In this document: positions 1-6,942 of the stretch, piece after piece
Layout of the letters: each line of letters starts with the position of its first letter
How positions within the stretch are numbered: position 1 is the stretch's first letter
Source of the DNA: JBEKYD01 sp049509915
GTDB taxonomy: Bacteria > Acidobacteriota > Terriglobia > Bryobacterales > Bryobacteraceae
Reading direction: 5' to 3'
Length of the DNA stretch: 9,278 nucleotides
Assembly (NCBI GenBank): GCA_049509915.1
Contig: JBEKZL010000342.1
Span: forward strand, 1 to 9,278
Program-made: the position numbers and the translations under genes
Notes under the pieces: generated by a model
The model's input: only the letters and a program-made list of their open reading frames with translations
Told to the model about the DNA's origin: nothing
Databases searched by the model: none

Positions 1-2157
1 CAACAGGCATTGAACGCCCAGAACGCGGGCGCCATCGGCTTCATCTGGTATCAATCCAGCTCGACTTCGATTTACGGCACGGCCAGCCCGCCTTTAGCCG
101 AGGGCATCGACGAGATTGGCCCGGGCGTGGTGATCTCGAATTCCGATGGACTGAATCTCAAAGCCTACATCGATGCCAACCCCGGCGCATCGGTGACCAT
201 CGATTCGGCCGGTTCGGAAATGGATCTTACCACTTACGGCGGCTACTTCGGCTATACCTTGGCCGGCAACATGCTTGCCAGCTATTCTTCCTTCGGTCCC
301 ACCCCGGATGGGCACTTGAAGCCCGACCTGGTGGCCACCGGCGGCGACGATGTGTATCTCTCGCCCGATCCGAGCGACGCTTACTTTAACTTCCCCGCCG
401 CGGCGGGCATGTATATGGCGAGTGAAACTTTCGATCCCGAAGGGGAACTGTACAGCGCCAACGGTTTTGCGGCCGCCGACGGCACCAGCTTTGCCACTCC
501 ACTGACCGCGGGGGCTGCCGCGCTGCTGAAACAGGCACACCCGTCGCTCAATGGCCAGCAGATCAAGTCGCTGCTGGTGAACAGCGCGTCGCAAACGGCG
601 GTTGGCAGCGATGACTTCGGGAACACGGTGGATGCCCAGTGGATGGGCGCGGGCCTGCTGAATGCCGCAACGGCCATCGCCGCCAGTGTCACGGCGGTAC
701 CTTCCTCGGCTTCTTTCGGCATCTTCACCGCGATTCCGTCTCCCATCCAGATCGCGCTTACCAATATCGGCTCCGCCTCGGTGAACCTGGCTGCCAGCGT
801 GAGTTGCTGTTCGAACAATTCGGGCGGCGGCTACGTGTCTACCGGCGTCACCCCCCTCAAGGTCGCAGCCACCCTGTCGAGCGCTACACTGGCCGCCGGC
901 GCCAACTCGACTCTCACCATCACCCTCTCCGGGTCGATGCCCGTCCCGGGTGAATACTCCGGCACGGTCGCGGTCACCGGTTCCGCTACCACGCTCCAAA
1001 TTCCCTTCATGTTCATCGTTCCCAGCGGTGTGGGCTATAACCTTGTTGTGTCTTCCCCGTCGGTTGGCTGCTGCGACGCCAACGACAATTTTTACGTCAA
1101 CGGCCTGGCGGGTTCGGACTTCAATTCAGGCGCCTATCCCAGCCTCACGAACCTGGAGCCGGCGTCGCCAATCCTGCAAATTACCGACCCCTATGGTGCG
1201 CCCGTCGCCAATGCCCAGGTCGCCATTACCGCGACCGCGGGCCTCACGCTGAAAGGAGTCTCCGGCGCACCGGCATGCTCGCCCGCGAGCAGCACCTCCT
1301 CCATTACGTGTTCGACGGATGCCTACGGATACCTGTATTTCGATGCGGTGCTGCCAACGAGCGGCGCAACGTCGTCTCTCGAGATCAACACGAGCAGGCT
1401 CGTCGGATCCTCCATTCCGATCTATTTCTATGCGGAGACTCCCCCCACCCTGAATACCGGCGGCGTACTGGACGCAGCCGCCGGATTGCCCACCATCGCT
1501 CCCGGCTCCTACGTCTCGCTGTTTGGCTCGGGTTTTACCAGCAATGGCTATATCGACTCCAACACCTTCGCCAACCTGCCGCTCCAGATCGAAGGAGTGA
1601 TGGTGAGTTTCGACGTCGGCAGCGGCGTCACTTATCCCGGTTATCTTGTCTATATCAGTCCCGGGCAGGTGAACGTCTTTGCTCCGTGGGAACTCCAGGG
1701 GTATTCCTCGGCGCAGGTGAAGGTGACGGGCGATTCCGGATTCCCATCCAACGTAGTGACCGTCAACATTGCCAACGCGTCGCCGGCATTCTTTAACTAC
1801 AATAACGGCACGGCCATCGCCACCGATTTGTCCTACAACCTGATCACCGCAAGCAATCCGGCCAAGCGTGGCAGTACGATCGTGCTATGGATGAACGGTT
1901 TGGGGCCGGTTACGAACCAGCCGTATAGCGGAGCGCCGGCAGTGGGGGCCCCTCTGTCGTACACCACCACGACGCCCATCGTAAATATCGGCGGCCAGAA
2001 GGCGACGGTAGTGTATGCAGTGCTCGCGCCCGGCACCGCCGGAGAGTTTCAGGTAGCGGTAACTGTGCCGGCCAATGCGACGACCGGTTCAGCCGTGCCG
2101 GTTTCGCTCGCGGTCGGCGGCCAAACCACGGAAGCAGCGACACTGCCGGTGCAGTAG
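1..2157 (+). CDS. Secreted subtilisin-like (S8) protease, 3' part, with PA insert and TIGR03437-type C-terminal domain
   Basis: The frame is open from the first base to TAG at 2155-2157 (718 residues visible), so the start, signal peptide and catalytic Asp and His lie upstream. Domains in order: end of a protease-associated (PA) insert (about 1-210); the return to the subtilase fold, with the SSFGPTPDGHLKPDL stretch near 290-330; the catalytic serine in GTSFATP, Ser codon 487-489, followed by the usual AG..ALL helix; a beta-sandwich of Fn3-like character (about 690-1020); a Big/invasin-like Ig domain (about 1030-1440, 'DPYGAPVANAQVAI'); and a C-terminal domain of the 'Solibacter uncharacterized' TIGR03437 kind (about 1450-2150, with APGSYVSLFGSGF, SPGQVNVFAPWEL and WMNGLGPV). 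The PA insert and multiple Ig-like modules recall large cell-surface or secreted S8 proteases. Two vicinal Cys-Cys pairs (805-810, 1069-1074) fit an extracytoplasmic location. Activity cannot be confirmed because two of the three catalytic residues are outside the window. Confidence 0.93.
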   Translation, partial: QQALNAQNAGAIGFIWYQSSSTSIYGTASPPLAEGIDEIGPGVVISNSDGLNLKAYIDANPGASVTIDSAGSEMDLTTYGGYFGYTLAGNMLASYSSFGPTPDGHLKPDLVATGGDDVYLSPDPSDAYFNFPAAAGMYMASETFDPEGELYSANGFAAADGTSFATPLTAGAAALLKQAHPSLNGQQIKSLLVNSASQTAVGSDDFGNTVDAQWMGAGLLNAATAIAASVTAVPSSASFGIFTAIPSPIQIALTNIGSASVNLAASVSCCSNNSGGGYVSTGVTPLKVAATLSSATLAAGANSTLTITLSGSMPVPGEYSGTVAVTGSATTLQIPFMFIVPSGVGYNLVVSSPSVGCCDANDNFYVNGLAGSDFNSGAYPSLTNLEPASPILQITDPYGAPVANAQVAITATAGLTLKGVSGAPACSPASSTSSITCSTDAYGYLYFDAVLPTSGATSSLEINTSRLVGSSIPIYFYAETPPTLNTGGVLDAAAGLPTIAPGSYVSLFGSGFTSNGYIDSNTFANLPLQIEGVMVSFDVGSGVTYPGYLVYISPGQVNVFAPWELQGYSSAQVKVTGDSGFPSNVVTVNIANASPAFFNYNNGTAIATDLSYNLITASNPAKRGSTIVLWMNGLGPVTNQPYSGAPAVGAPLSYTTTTPIVNIGGQKATVVYAVLAPGTAGEFQVAVTVPANATTGSAVPVSLAVGGQTTEAATLPVQ

Positions 2158-2169
2158 GGGAGATGGCCC

Positions 2170-2263
2170 GTGGGACAGACGATCGTTTTTTGTCGTGTGT
2201 CAGCGGGCTGCAATTGTCTGGCGTGGCGAGTGACAGACCACCGAAGACGATGGTCTGTCCCAC
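2170..2263. repeat. Inverted pair of REP-like repeats (GTGGGACAGAC core)
   Basis: The + strand at 2170-2189 reads GTGGGACAGACGATCGTTTT, and the reverse complement of 2244-2263 reads GTGGGACAGACCATCGTCTT: 20 bases with two differences, facing each other. Each unit can also fold alone. In the right unit, GAGTG-ACAGACCA (2228-2240) pairs with TGGTCTGT (2251-2258) and CACTC (2261-2265), leaving a CC bulge at 2259-2260. In the left unit, GACA.ACGA (2174-2182) pairs with TCGT.TGTC (2193-2201) around a T-rich loop. Two inverted, bulged hairpins beside a RAYT-type transposase are what a bacterial interspersed mosaic element (BIME) looks like. The pair lies just after the protease stop codon and could act as a transcription terminator or mRNA stabiliser; that role is inference. 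Confidence 0.75.
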
Positions 2264-2612
2264 TCCCGCTTGCGCTTGACCACGGCCATTGGCCTTTGCT
2301 CTCCACCAGGCCGGCCTTTGTCGGGTTGCGTTCTACGTATTCGATGAAATACCGAAGCTCCGGCGCCGAGCGTATCCAATGATCGAAGGATTCGTCCTGC
2401 CAGAAGATGCCGCTGCGCCCCAGAATCCGGTTGGTTAAGCGGCCGGTTCTGCCCTTGAGCCATCGCATAATAGTGGGCATGGCGGCATTCGGCTGAAAGA
2501 TCGCATGGACGTGATTGGGCATGGCCACCCACGCAAGGAGTTTGTAGAACTGACGCTCCGGCTGGCCGTATAGAAGGGCGTTCGCGACTATGGAAGCGAT
2601 TCGCGGATCCCG
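2264..2612 (-). pseudogene. REP-associated tyrosine transposase (RAYT, IS200-like Y1) remnant, N-terminus missing
   Basis: The minus-strand frame carries DPRIASIVANALLYG, then AWVAMPNHVHAIF with the HUH metal-binding motif (His-Val-His, 2505-2513), IMRWLKG, FWQDESFDHWIRS, and FIEYVERNPTKAGLV with the expected catalytic tyrosine (codon 2337-2339), ending in WPWSSA near 2271. This is the typical order of RAYT/TnpA-REP proteins, which process single-stranded REP hairpins. The N-terminal part, about 60 residues in relatives as I recall them, is absent: upstream of DPRIA the frame runs straight into a REP core (2614-2625) and then the kinase gene. Downstream the frame reads without a stop through the REP pair into the protease antisense, to 2049. 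No convincing start or ribosome site is present, so I call it a decayed, probably inactive copy, although both catalytic motifs survive. Confidence 0.82.
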
Positions 2613-2613
2613 G

Positions 2614-2625
2614 GGTCTGTCCCAC
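2614..2625 (-). repeat. Third copy of the REP core GTGGGACAGACC
   Basis: GGTCTGTCCCAC at 2614-2625 is identical to 2252-2263 and is the reverse complement of the left unit's core. It fuses directly to the truncated RAYT frame and ends 7 bases before the kinase stop codon (2633-2635 on the minus strand). With the pair at 2170-2263 it brackets the transposase remnant, so 2170-2625 can be read as one degenerate REP-RAYT insertion. It has no partner arm here, so it is a half element. Confidence 0.65.
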
Positions 2626-2632
2626 CGGCGCC

Positions 2633-5077
2633 CTATCTTGCCGCTTTCCGCTCCGCGATGGCGAGTTCCTCGATCCGGCCCCATTGGGGTTGCGGAAGGA
2701 GGCCGGCAGCCTTCAGGGCGGCATAGATTTTGCGGGCGGCAGCGTATTCGGCGGCGGCCTGACGACGGTCCTTCAGGTCCAGCCACGCCTTGGCTGCATT
2801 TTCATGGACATCGGCCATGTCGCGCCGGGTGGTCCAGGAGGCTTGCGGGGCAGCAGTCAACTGTTCGAACAGCGCGATGGCGCGCCGGTATTGCGCGATA
2901 GCTTCAGCCGGTTTCCCCTGGTGCTTGAGCTGAAGTCCGATTTTCCAGGTGCTGACGGCGACGCCAGAGGCCGCGCGGAAGTTGTGCGGGTCGGCATCGG
3001 CGGCCATCTGGCGGAGATCGAGGGCGCGACGATAGTCTTCGAGAGCTACGGCGTGGTCGCCTGTGCGGCCGGCAACCCAGCCCAGGTCGCTGTCGTCGTA
3101 GGATAGGTCGAGAGCCACACGCATGTCGGAGGGGCTGATGGCCCAGCGGCGCTCGTCGATGGTTCGCGCCGCTTCGTACTGCTTGCGAGCTTCGGCTAAA
3201 CGTCCGGTGACGCCGTACAAGGCGGCGAGACGCTTGGCCGCTATGGCCAGCGTGCGGACGGAGTCTTCACTACCGGGATTCGCCCGCACCACTTTCTGCT
3301 CCAGTTCCAACTCGCGTTCGCGCAACGAAATGGCATCGGCGTAGCGTTGCTGGTCGGTGAAGCGGTCCGCCAGCGTACTCAACGCCGCACCGGCTTCTCC
3401 CATCGCCGCCGGATCGTTGGGCCGTTGGCGCAGACCCTCCTCGGCAACCTGCAGATTTCGCCGCGAAAGCTGCAGGGCAACATCGAAGTGGCCGTTGGCT
3501 GCGTAGGTACCGGCCAGGCCCGCCTCCACGCGCAGGTATTCGTGGCGTATGCCGGCGTCGGCCGGGTAGCGGGCGCGCAGCCGCTGCAAAATATCGGCAG
3601 ACTTCTGGTAACTAACCGCCGCCGCGATAGTTTTGCCCAGATTGGAATCGGCGAGGTTTCCTTCCACGTCGCCGACGCGCTCGTACCCCAGGGCGATTTC
3701 GCGCGACAGGCCGGCGTTATTGCCGGCCTCGCGGGAGAGCCGCTCCAGGTAATCCAGAGCCTGCCGCACCAGCAGTTCGCGCGCGGGAGTGGAGCCGGGC
3801 AGCCGGGCGATGGCGTCGTGAAGATCGAACATCACCGCGTGCGCCAGTCCGCGCACGTCGTTGAAGCGGCGTTCGGCGCGGCGGGCCTCCCACCAAGCCG
3901 TTCCGGCAAAAGCCAGAATCAGGCCCAGGCCGGCCGCGCCGGCGGGAATCGCCACCCGGTGGCGGCGCCACATTTTCCCGGTCCGGTAAAGAAAGGTGGC
4001 GCGCCGGGCCATAATCGGCTGGCCGTTCAGGTAGCGGCGCACGTCCGCGGCGAAATCCGCGACCGAGGAGTAGCGCGCCGCCGCGTCCTTCGCCAGGGCC
4101 TTGGACACGATATTCTCAAGGTCGCCGCGCAGTACTTTGGCCAGTCGGCCGACCACCCCCTGGCTCAACGGCAGAGGCTCCTGTTCGCACACGGCGCGGG
4201 CGATTTCGATGAGCGATCCAGTGGTCAGCCGGTACGGCCGGCGCTTGGAAAGCAATTCGTAGAGAACCACGCCTAACGAATAGACGTCGCCCGACACGGT
4301 ATAAGGCTGCCCCAGCACCTGCTCCGGGCTGGCGTATGCGGGAGTCATGGGCAGGGGGCCGGCCTGAGTGATTTCCGGGGCGGAATCGGGCCAATCCAAG
4401 GCGCGGCTCAAACCGAAATCGAGCAGCTTGGTCTGCCCATCGCCGTTCACCAGGATATTTCCCGGCTTGAGGTCGCGGTGCACGATCAGCCGCTGGTGGG
4501 CGTAGGAGACGGCATCGCAGATCTCCAGAAACAAACGCAGGCGGGCCGCGACGTCCAGGCCGCCGCGCTCGCAATAGTCCGCCAGCGGCAAGCCCTCGAC
4601 GTACTCCATGATGAAGTAGGGCTGGCCGGATTCGGTGGCTCCCCCGTCGAGCAGACGGGCGATGCCGGGATGCTCAAGTTGAGCCAGAATGCCCCGCTCG
4701 CGGCGGAAGCGCCGCACCGCGTCCGGGTCGTGCCGGCCGCCGGTGATGAGCTTGATAGCGACTTGCTTCCGGTACTCGCCGTCCGCACGCTCGCCCAGGT
4801 ACACCACGCCCATTCCGCCGCGGCCGATTTCGCGAACGACGCGGTAGGCTCCGATCGCCCCGGGCGGTGGCTCCTCGCGCAACAAGTTTCCTGGAATGAC
4901 GGCCGAATGGAAAGCCTCGGAGGCGCGCGATTCCTGCGCCAGCAGGCTCTGCACGTCGCGCTTTAGATCGTCATCCGGGCCGCACAACCGGTCCACCACC
5001 GCCAGGCGCTCAGAACGCTCCGCCTCCAGCGCACCCGAAAGCACCGTCTTAATCTGCGCCCATCGCTCCGCGTCCAT
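2633..5077 (-). CDS. Membrane Ser/Thr protein kinase (Hanks/PknB type) with C-terminal TPR-like region
   Basis: An 814-aa kinase. Residues 1-55 form the 'W..I..vl..Ale.....R...v..lCg.D..l...v..LL' region common to acidobacterial and planctomycete kinases. The kinase domain spans about 78-350: Gly-rich loop GRGGMG (85-90), catalytic Lys109 in VAIK, HRDLKPGN with Asp202, DFG at 220-222, and SPE at 250-252. Every catalytic residue is present. A basic stretch (369-374) precedes one transmembrane helix (about 376-395). The remainder (about 400-814) is helical with TPR-like repeats (for example YQKSADILQRLRARYP, DYRRALDLRQMAADADP) and would lie outside the cytoplasm as a sensor or docking part. I chose ATG 5077 over the upstream ATG at 5131 because the family N-terminus starts there, the upstream extension overlaps the sigma gene, and GAGGA lies just before it. 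The sigma-gene TGA sits inside that GAGGA, so translation is probably coupled. Confidence 0.93.
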   Translation of the reverse strand: MDAERWAQIKTVLSGALEAERSERLAVVDRLCGPDDDLKRDVQSLLAQESRASEAFHSAVIPGNLLREEPPPGAIGAYRVVREIGRGGMGVVYLGERADGEYRKQVAIKLITGGRHDPDAVRRFRRERGILAQLEHPGIARLLDGGATESGQPYFIMEYVEGLPLADYCERGGLDVAARLRLFLEICDAVSYAHQRLIVHRDLKPGNILVNGDGQTKLLDFGLSRALDWPDSAPEITQAGPLPMTPAYASPEQVLGQPYTVSGDVYSLGVVLYELLSKRRPYRLTTGSLIEIARAVCEQEPLPLSQGVVGRLAKVLRGDLENIVSKALAKDAAARYSSVADFAADVRRYLNGQPIMARRATFLYRTGKMWRRHRVAIPAGAAGLGLILAFAGTAWWEARRAERRFNDVRGLAHAVMFDLHDAIARLPGSTPARELLVRQALDYLERLSREAGNNAGLSREIALGYERVGDVEGNLADSNLGKTIAAAVSYQKSADILQRLRARYPADAGIRHEYLRVEAGLAGTYAANGHFDVALQLSRRNLQVAEEGLRQRPNDPAAMGEAGAALSTLADRFTDQQRYADAISLRERELELEQKVVRANPGSEDSVRTLAIAAKRLAALYGVTGRLAEARKQYEAARTIDERRWAISPSDMRVALDLSYDDSDLGWVAGRTGDHAVALEDYRRALDLRQMAADADPHNFRAASGVAVSTWKIGLQLKHQGKPAEAIAQYRRAIALFEQLTAAPQASWTTRRDMADVHENAAKAWLDLKDRRQAAAEYAAARKIYAALKAAGLLPQPQWGRIEELAIAERKAAR

Positions 5078-5082
5078 GGTCC

Positions 5083-5658
5083 TCAGGCGCCTTCCATCCG
5101 CTGCATTAGCCAGAGGCGGGCGGTCACCCATTCCCGCTTCACGGTGGCTGGCGAAATGCCTAACACCTCGGCAGTCTCGTCCACGGTCAGGCCGCCGAAG
5201 TAGCGCAATTCCACCACTTTTCCCTGCCGCGGATCGAGTTGACTGAGTGCGTCGAGCGACCGGTTCAGTTCCAGCACGTCGACCTCGTGGGCGGCCGCAA
5301 GATCCAGCACGTCTTCGAGAGCGATGGCTTTGGTATAAGCCTCCCGCTTGGCGGCATTGCGCGCTTCGGCATAGTTAATCAGGATGCGACGCATCACGGT
5401 GGCAGCCACACCCAGGAAGTGGGCGCGGTTGCGCCAATCGGTAACACGCTGGTCCACCAGACGGATATAGGCCTCATGCACGAGCGCGGTGGGCTGCAGC
5501 GTGTGGTTGGGCCGTTCGGAGGCCAGGTAGTGGCGGGCGAGACGCCGCAACTCCTCGTAAAGGGCTGGGGTCAATTCGTCCAGCGCGTTTTTGTTGCCGT
5601 CTCGCCAGTCCTCCAGCAGTTCGGTAAAATCCCGCGGCGTACCCAGGCCGGTCTCCAC
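5083..5658 (-). CDS. ECF-like sigma-70 factor (PF07638/TIGR02999 type)
   Basis: A 191-aa sigma factor. Region 2 (about 33-105) contains ELRRLARHYLASERP, TLQPTALVHEAYIRLVD and AHFLGVAATVMRRILI. Region 4 (about 135-187) contains LDPRQGKVVELRYFGGLT and the helix-turn-helix TVDETAEVLGISPATVKREW. In place of the acidic DAED-like patch of ordinary ECF factors, region 2.2 reads LQPTALVHEAY, with Thr53 and Thr57. Members of this group commonly sit beside Ser/Thr kinases and lack an anti-sigma gene, as here. The gene starts with GTG at 5658 with no clear Shine-Dalgarno; an ATG at 5668 is out of frame. The kinase gene follows after 5 bases. Likely role: to direct RNA polymerase to a stress or envelope regulon under kinase control. 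Promoter targets are unknown. Confidence 0.93.
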   Translation of the reverse strand: METGLGTPRDFTELLEDWRDGNKNALDELTPALYEELRRLARHYLASERPNHTLQPTALVHEAYIRLVDQRVTDWRNRAHFLGVAATVMRRILINYAEARNAAKREAYTKAIALEDVLDLAAAHEVDVLELNRSLDALSQLDPRQGKVVELRYFGGLTVDETAEVLGISPATVKREWVTARLWLMQRMEGA

Positions 5659-5666
5659 AGAATTTC

Positions 5667-5672
5667 ATTTTA
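5667..5672 (-). promoter_or_regulatory. Candidate -10 element (TAAAAT) close to the sigma-factor start
   Basis: On the minus strand TAAAAT ends 8 bases before the GTG start at 5658. A TGGACA at 5698-5693 is the nearest -35-like hexamer, but the 20-base spacer is too long for a strong promoter. If used, transcription would begin about at the start codon and give a leaderless mRNA, matching the absence of a Shine-Dalgarno. The gene may also be read through from the Yip1 gene, 62 bases upstream. Confidence 0.25.
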
Positions 5673-5720
5673 GCGCGTACGAACCCTTACGCTGTCCAGG
5701 CGGCCAGGAGTCCTGTCCCG

Positions 5721-6470
5721 CTAGAACAATCCGGCCAGCGCCGCCTTGCCCCCGACCCATACGCACCAGGGTAGAAATATGGCGAAAAACGAGCCGCCGA
5801 AGGAGAGCTTCCGGCCGGCCGCGGCTTTGAACCCGATCGCCAGCAGCACGATGATCCACAAGGTGAACAAGTCCAGCGAGGTGGCCAGCGAGTACAGGGA
5901 CTTGGAAGTAGCCAGCGGGTCCATGAAAGCGCCGGGATTGAATGCCAGGGGATTCTGCGCGTTGAATTCATCCGGGTTTTTCAACTGCAACACGACGATG
6001 AGCAGAATCCCGGAAATGATTCCCGGCAGATTGGCGTAGGCCACCACCGCGAAAGCCTGCTTGAATTTCACCGGCGCCGAAAGAATGCCGGCGAAGATTC
6101 CCAGCAGCACTCCGGCCACTACCAGATAGTAAATCGGGATTCCCACTATCGGGCCGACATAGCTGGTGACGCTGGCGATCTTAACCCCTGTCTCGATGCC
6201 CTGTTGGCGCTGCTGCGGGGTCATGTTTTGCGCCCGGGAACTGGTGTCGATGGAATGGCTTACGATGCGTTCCCAGCCGACGCGCTGCGACATCTCGAAG
6301 ACCGCAACCAGGCTGATCAGAATCACCACGAGCATGGGAACGAGCCAGCGCGGCCGCGCCGCGATATCCGCAAACGTCTTCCCCGGCTCGAAGAAGACGC
6401 CGGTCAGGCGAGAGAACTCGCTCAATCCAGCGGGAGCCGGCTCGACGGCCGGTGCATTTTCGGGTGTCAT
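5721..6470 (-). CDS. Yip1-family (PF04893-like) multi-pass inner-membrane protein
   Basis: A 249-aa protein with a short Pro/Ala-rich cytosolic start and the motif RLTGVFFEPGKTFADIAARP (21-40), which marks bacterial Yip1-domain proteins. It then has five hydrophobic segments at about 42-60, 106-130, 138-162, 198-217 and 222-246. The loop between the first and second segments (about 61-105) is hydrophilic and Gln-rich. Bacterial Yip1 proteins have no settled function; a membrane-organising or transport-related role is only suggested by the eukaryotic family. It is upstream of the sigma and kinase genes on the same strand (62-base gap) and divergent from the lipoprotein gene (72-base gap), so it could be first in a three-gene operon. 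ATG 6470 is supported by the conserved motif starting shortly after it. The only Shine-Dalgarno-like AGGAG (6490-6486) is 15 bases away, too far to be convincing. Confidence 0.85.
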   Translation of the reverse strand: MTPENAPAVEPAPAGLSEFSRLTGVFFEPGKTFADIAARPRWLVPMLVVILISLVAVFEMSQRVGWERIVSHSIDTSSRAQNMTPQQRQQGIETGVKIASVTSYVGPIVGIPIYYLVVAGVLLGIFAGILSAPVKFKQAFAVVAYANLPGIISGILLIVVLQLKNPDEFNAQNPLAFNPGAFMDPLATSKSLYSLATSLDLFTLWIIVLLAIGFKAAAGRKLSFGGSFFAIFLPWCVWVGGKAALAGLF

Positions 6471-6479
6471 ATCAGGGCG

Positions 6480-6485
6480 ATTGTA
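6480..6485 (-). promoter_or_regulatory. Candidate -10 element (TACAAT) close to the Yip1 start
   Basis: TACAAT on the minus strand matches TATAAT at five of six positions and ends 9 bases before ATG 6470. No good -35 lies at 16-18 bases. The geometry, a -10 box just ahead of a start codon with no nearby Shine-Dalgarno, repeats that at the sigma gene and would produce a nearly leaderless transcript. Confidence 0.25.
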
Positions 6486-6494
6486 CTCCTTTCC

Positions 6495-6520
6495 GGAACA
6501 AACTGGCTAGAAGATACGTA
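6495..6520 (+). promoter_or_regulatory. Candidate ECF-type promoter for the lipoprotein gene (GGAAC-N17-CGTA)
   Basis: GGAAC at 6495-6499 and CGTA at 6517-6520, separated by 17 bases, match the general ECF sigma layout (-35 with AAC, -10 with CGT) known from Bacillus sigma-W and similar factors. A transcript starting near 6526-6528 would carry the GGAGG site (6532-6536) and then ATG 6543, which is a sensible leader length. No comparable sigma-70 promoter is visible in this 72-base divergent region. The motif is short and could be chance. Whether the ECF factor encoded at 5083-5658 recognises it is unknown. Confidence 0.35.
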
Positions 6521-6672
6521 AATCGCCATTTGGAGGTTCCCGATGCGCGCTAGCTTACTTTTGCCCTTGCTCACGATTCCGATTCTGTGTCTGGCCGGTT
6601 GCGACATTGAAGACTGGGGCGACATGGAACGGGTTACAAGGGATTTCCACTATACGTACCCGCTGCATGCCG

Positions 6673-6704
6673 GCGCCAAGCTGTCTCTGCGCCAAGCTGT
6701 CTCT
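6673..6704 (+). repeat. Perfect 2 x 16-bp tandem duplication that causes the frameshift
   Basis: GCGCCAAGCTGTCTCT occupies 6673-6688 and again 6689-6704 with no mismatch. Sixteen bases shift the reading frame by one. The flanking bases differ, so the repeat has exactly two units. Absence of any divergence between copies suggests the event is recent or an artefact. Confidence 0.95.
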
Positions 6705-6942
6705 CGAAACATTCAACGGCAGCGTGGAAATCAGCGGCTCCGACAGGGACACCGTGGACATCCTCGGCGCCAAGTACGGTCCCACCCCGGAAGCTGCCGA
6801 CGCTCTGCGGGTGGACATCGACCACACCCCCGATTCCGTCACGATTCGGGCAGTCCGGCCGACCGAGCGGCGCAACAACCAGGGCGCGCGCTTCACCCTG
6901 CTCGTGCCCAAGAACGCGATCCTCGAGCGCGTCACCGCCACA

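Noticed and set aside
94..999. Minus-strand open frame (301 codons) antisense to the protease
   Set aside because: Low-complexity Arg/Gly-rich translation typical of a shadow frame; the plus strand has clear subtilase motifs.
2200..2625. 141-codon minus-strand frame over the transposase remnant
   Set aside because: It is in a different frame from the HUH and Tyr motifs and starts inside the REP core.
3347..4276. Long plus-strand open frame (309 codons) antisense to the kinase
   Set aside because: GC-rich third positions of the kinase gene keep antisense frames open; the translation shows no recognisable domain while the minus strand encodes a complete kinase.
5078..5131. Upstream ATG at 5131 as the kinase start
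   Set aside because: The extra 18 residues overlap the sigma gene and do not resemble the family; the canonical N-terminus begins at ATG 5077 behind GAGGA.
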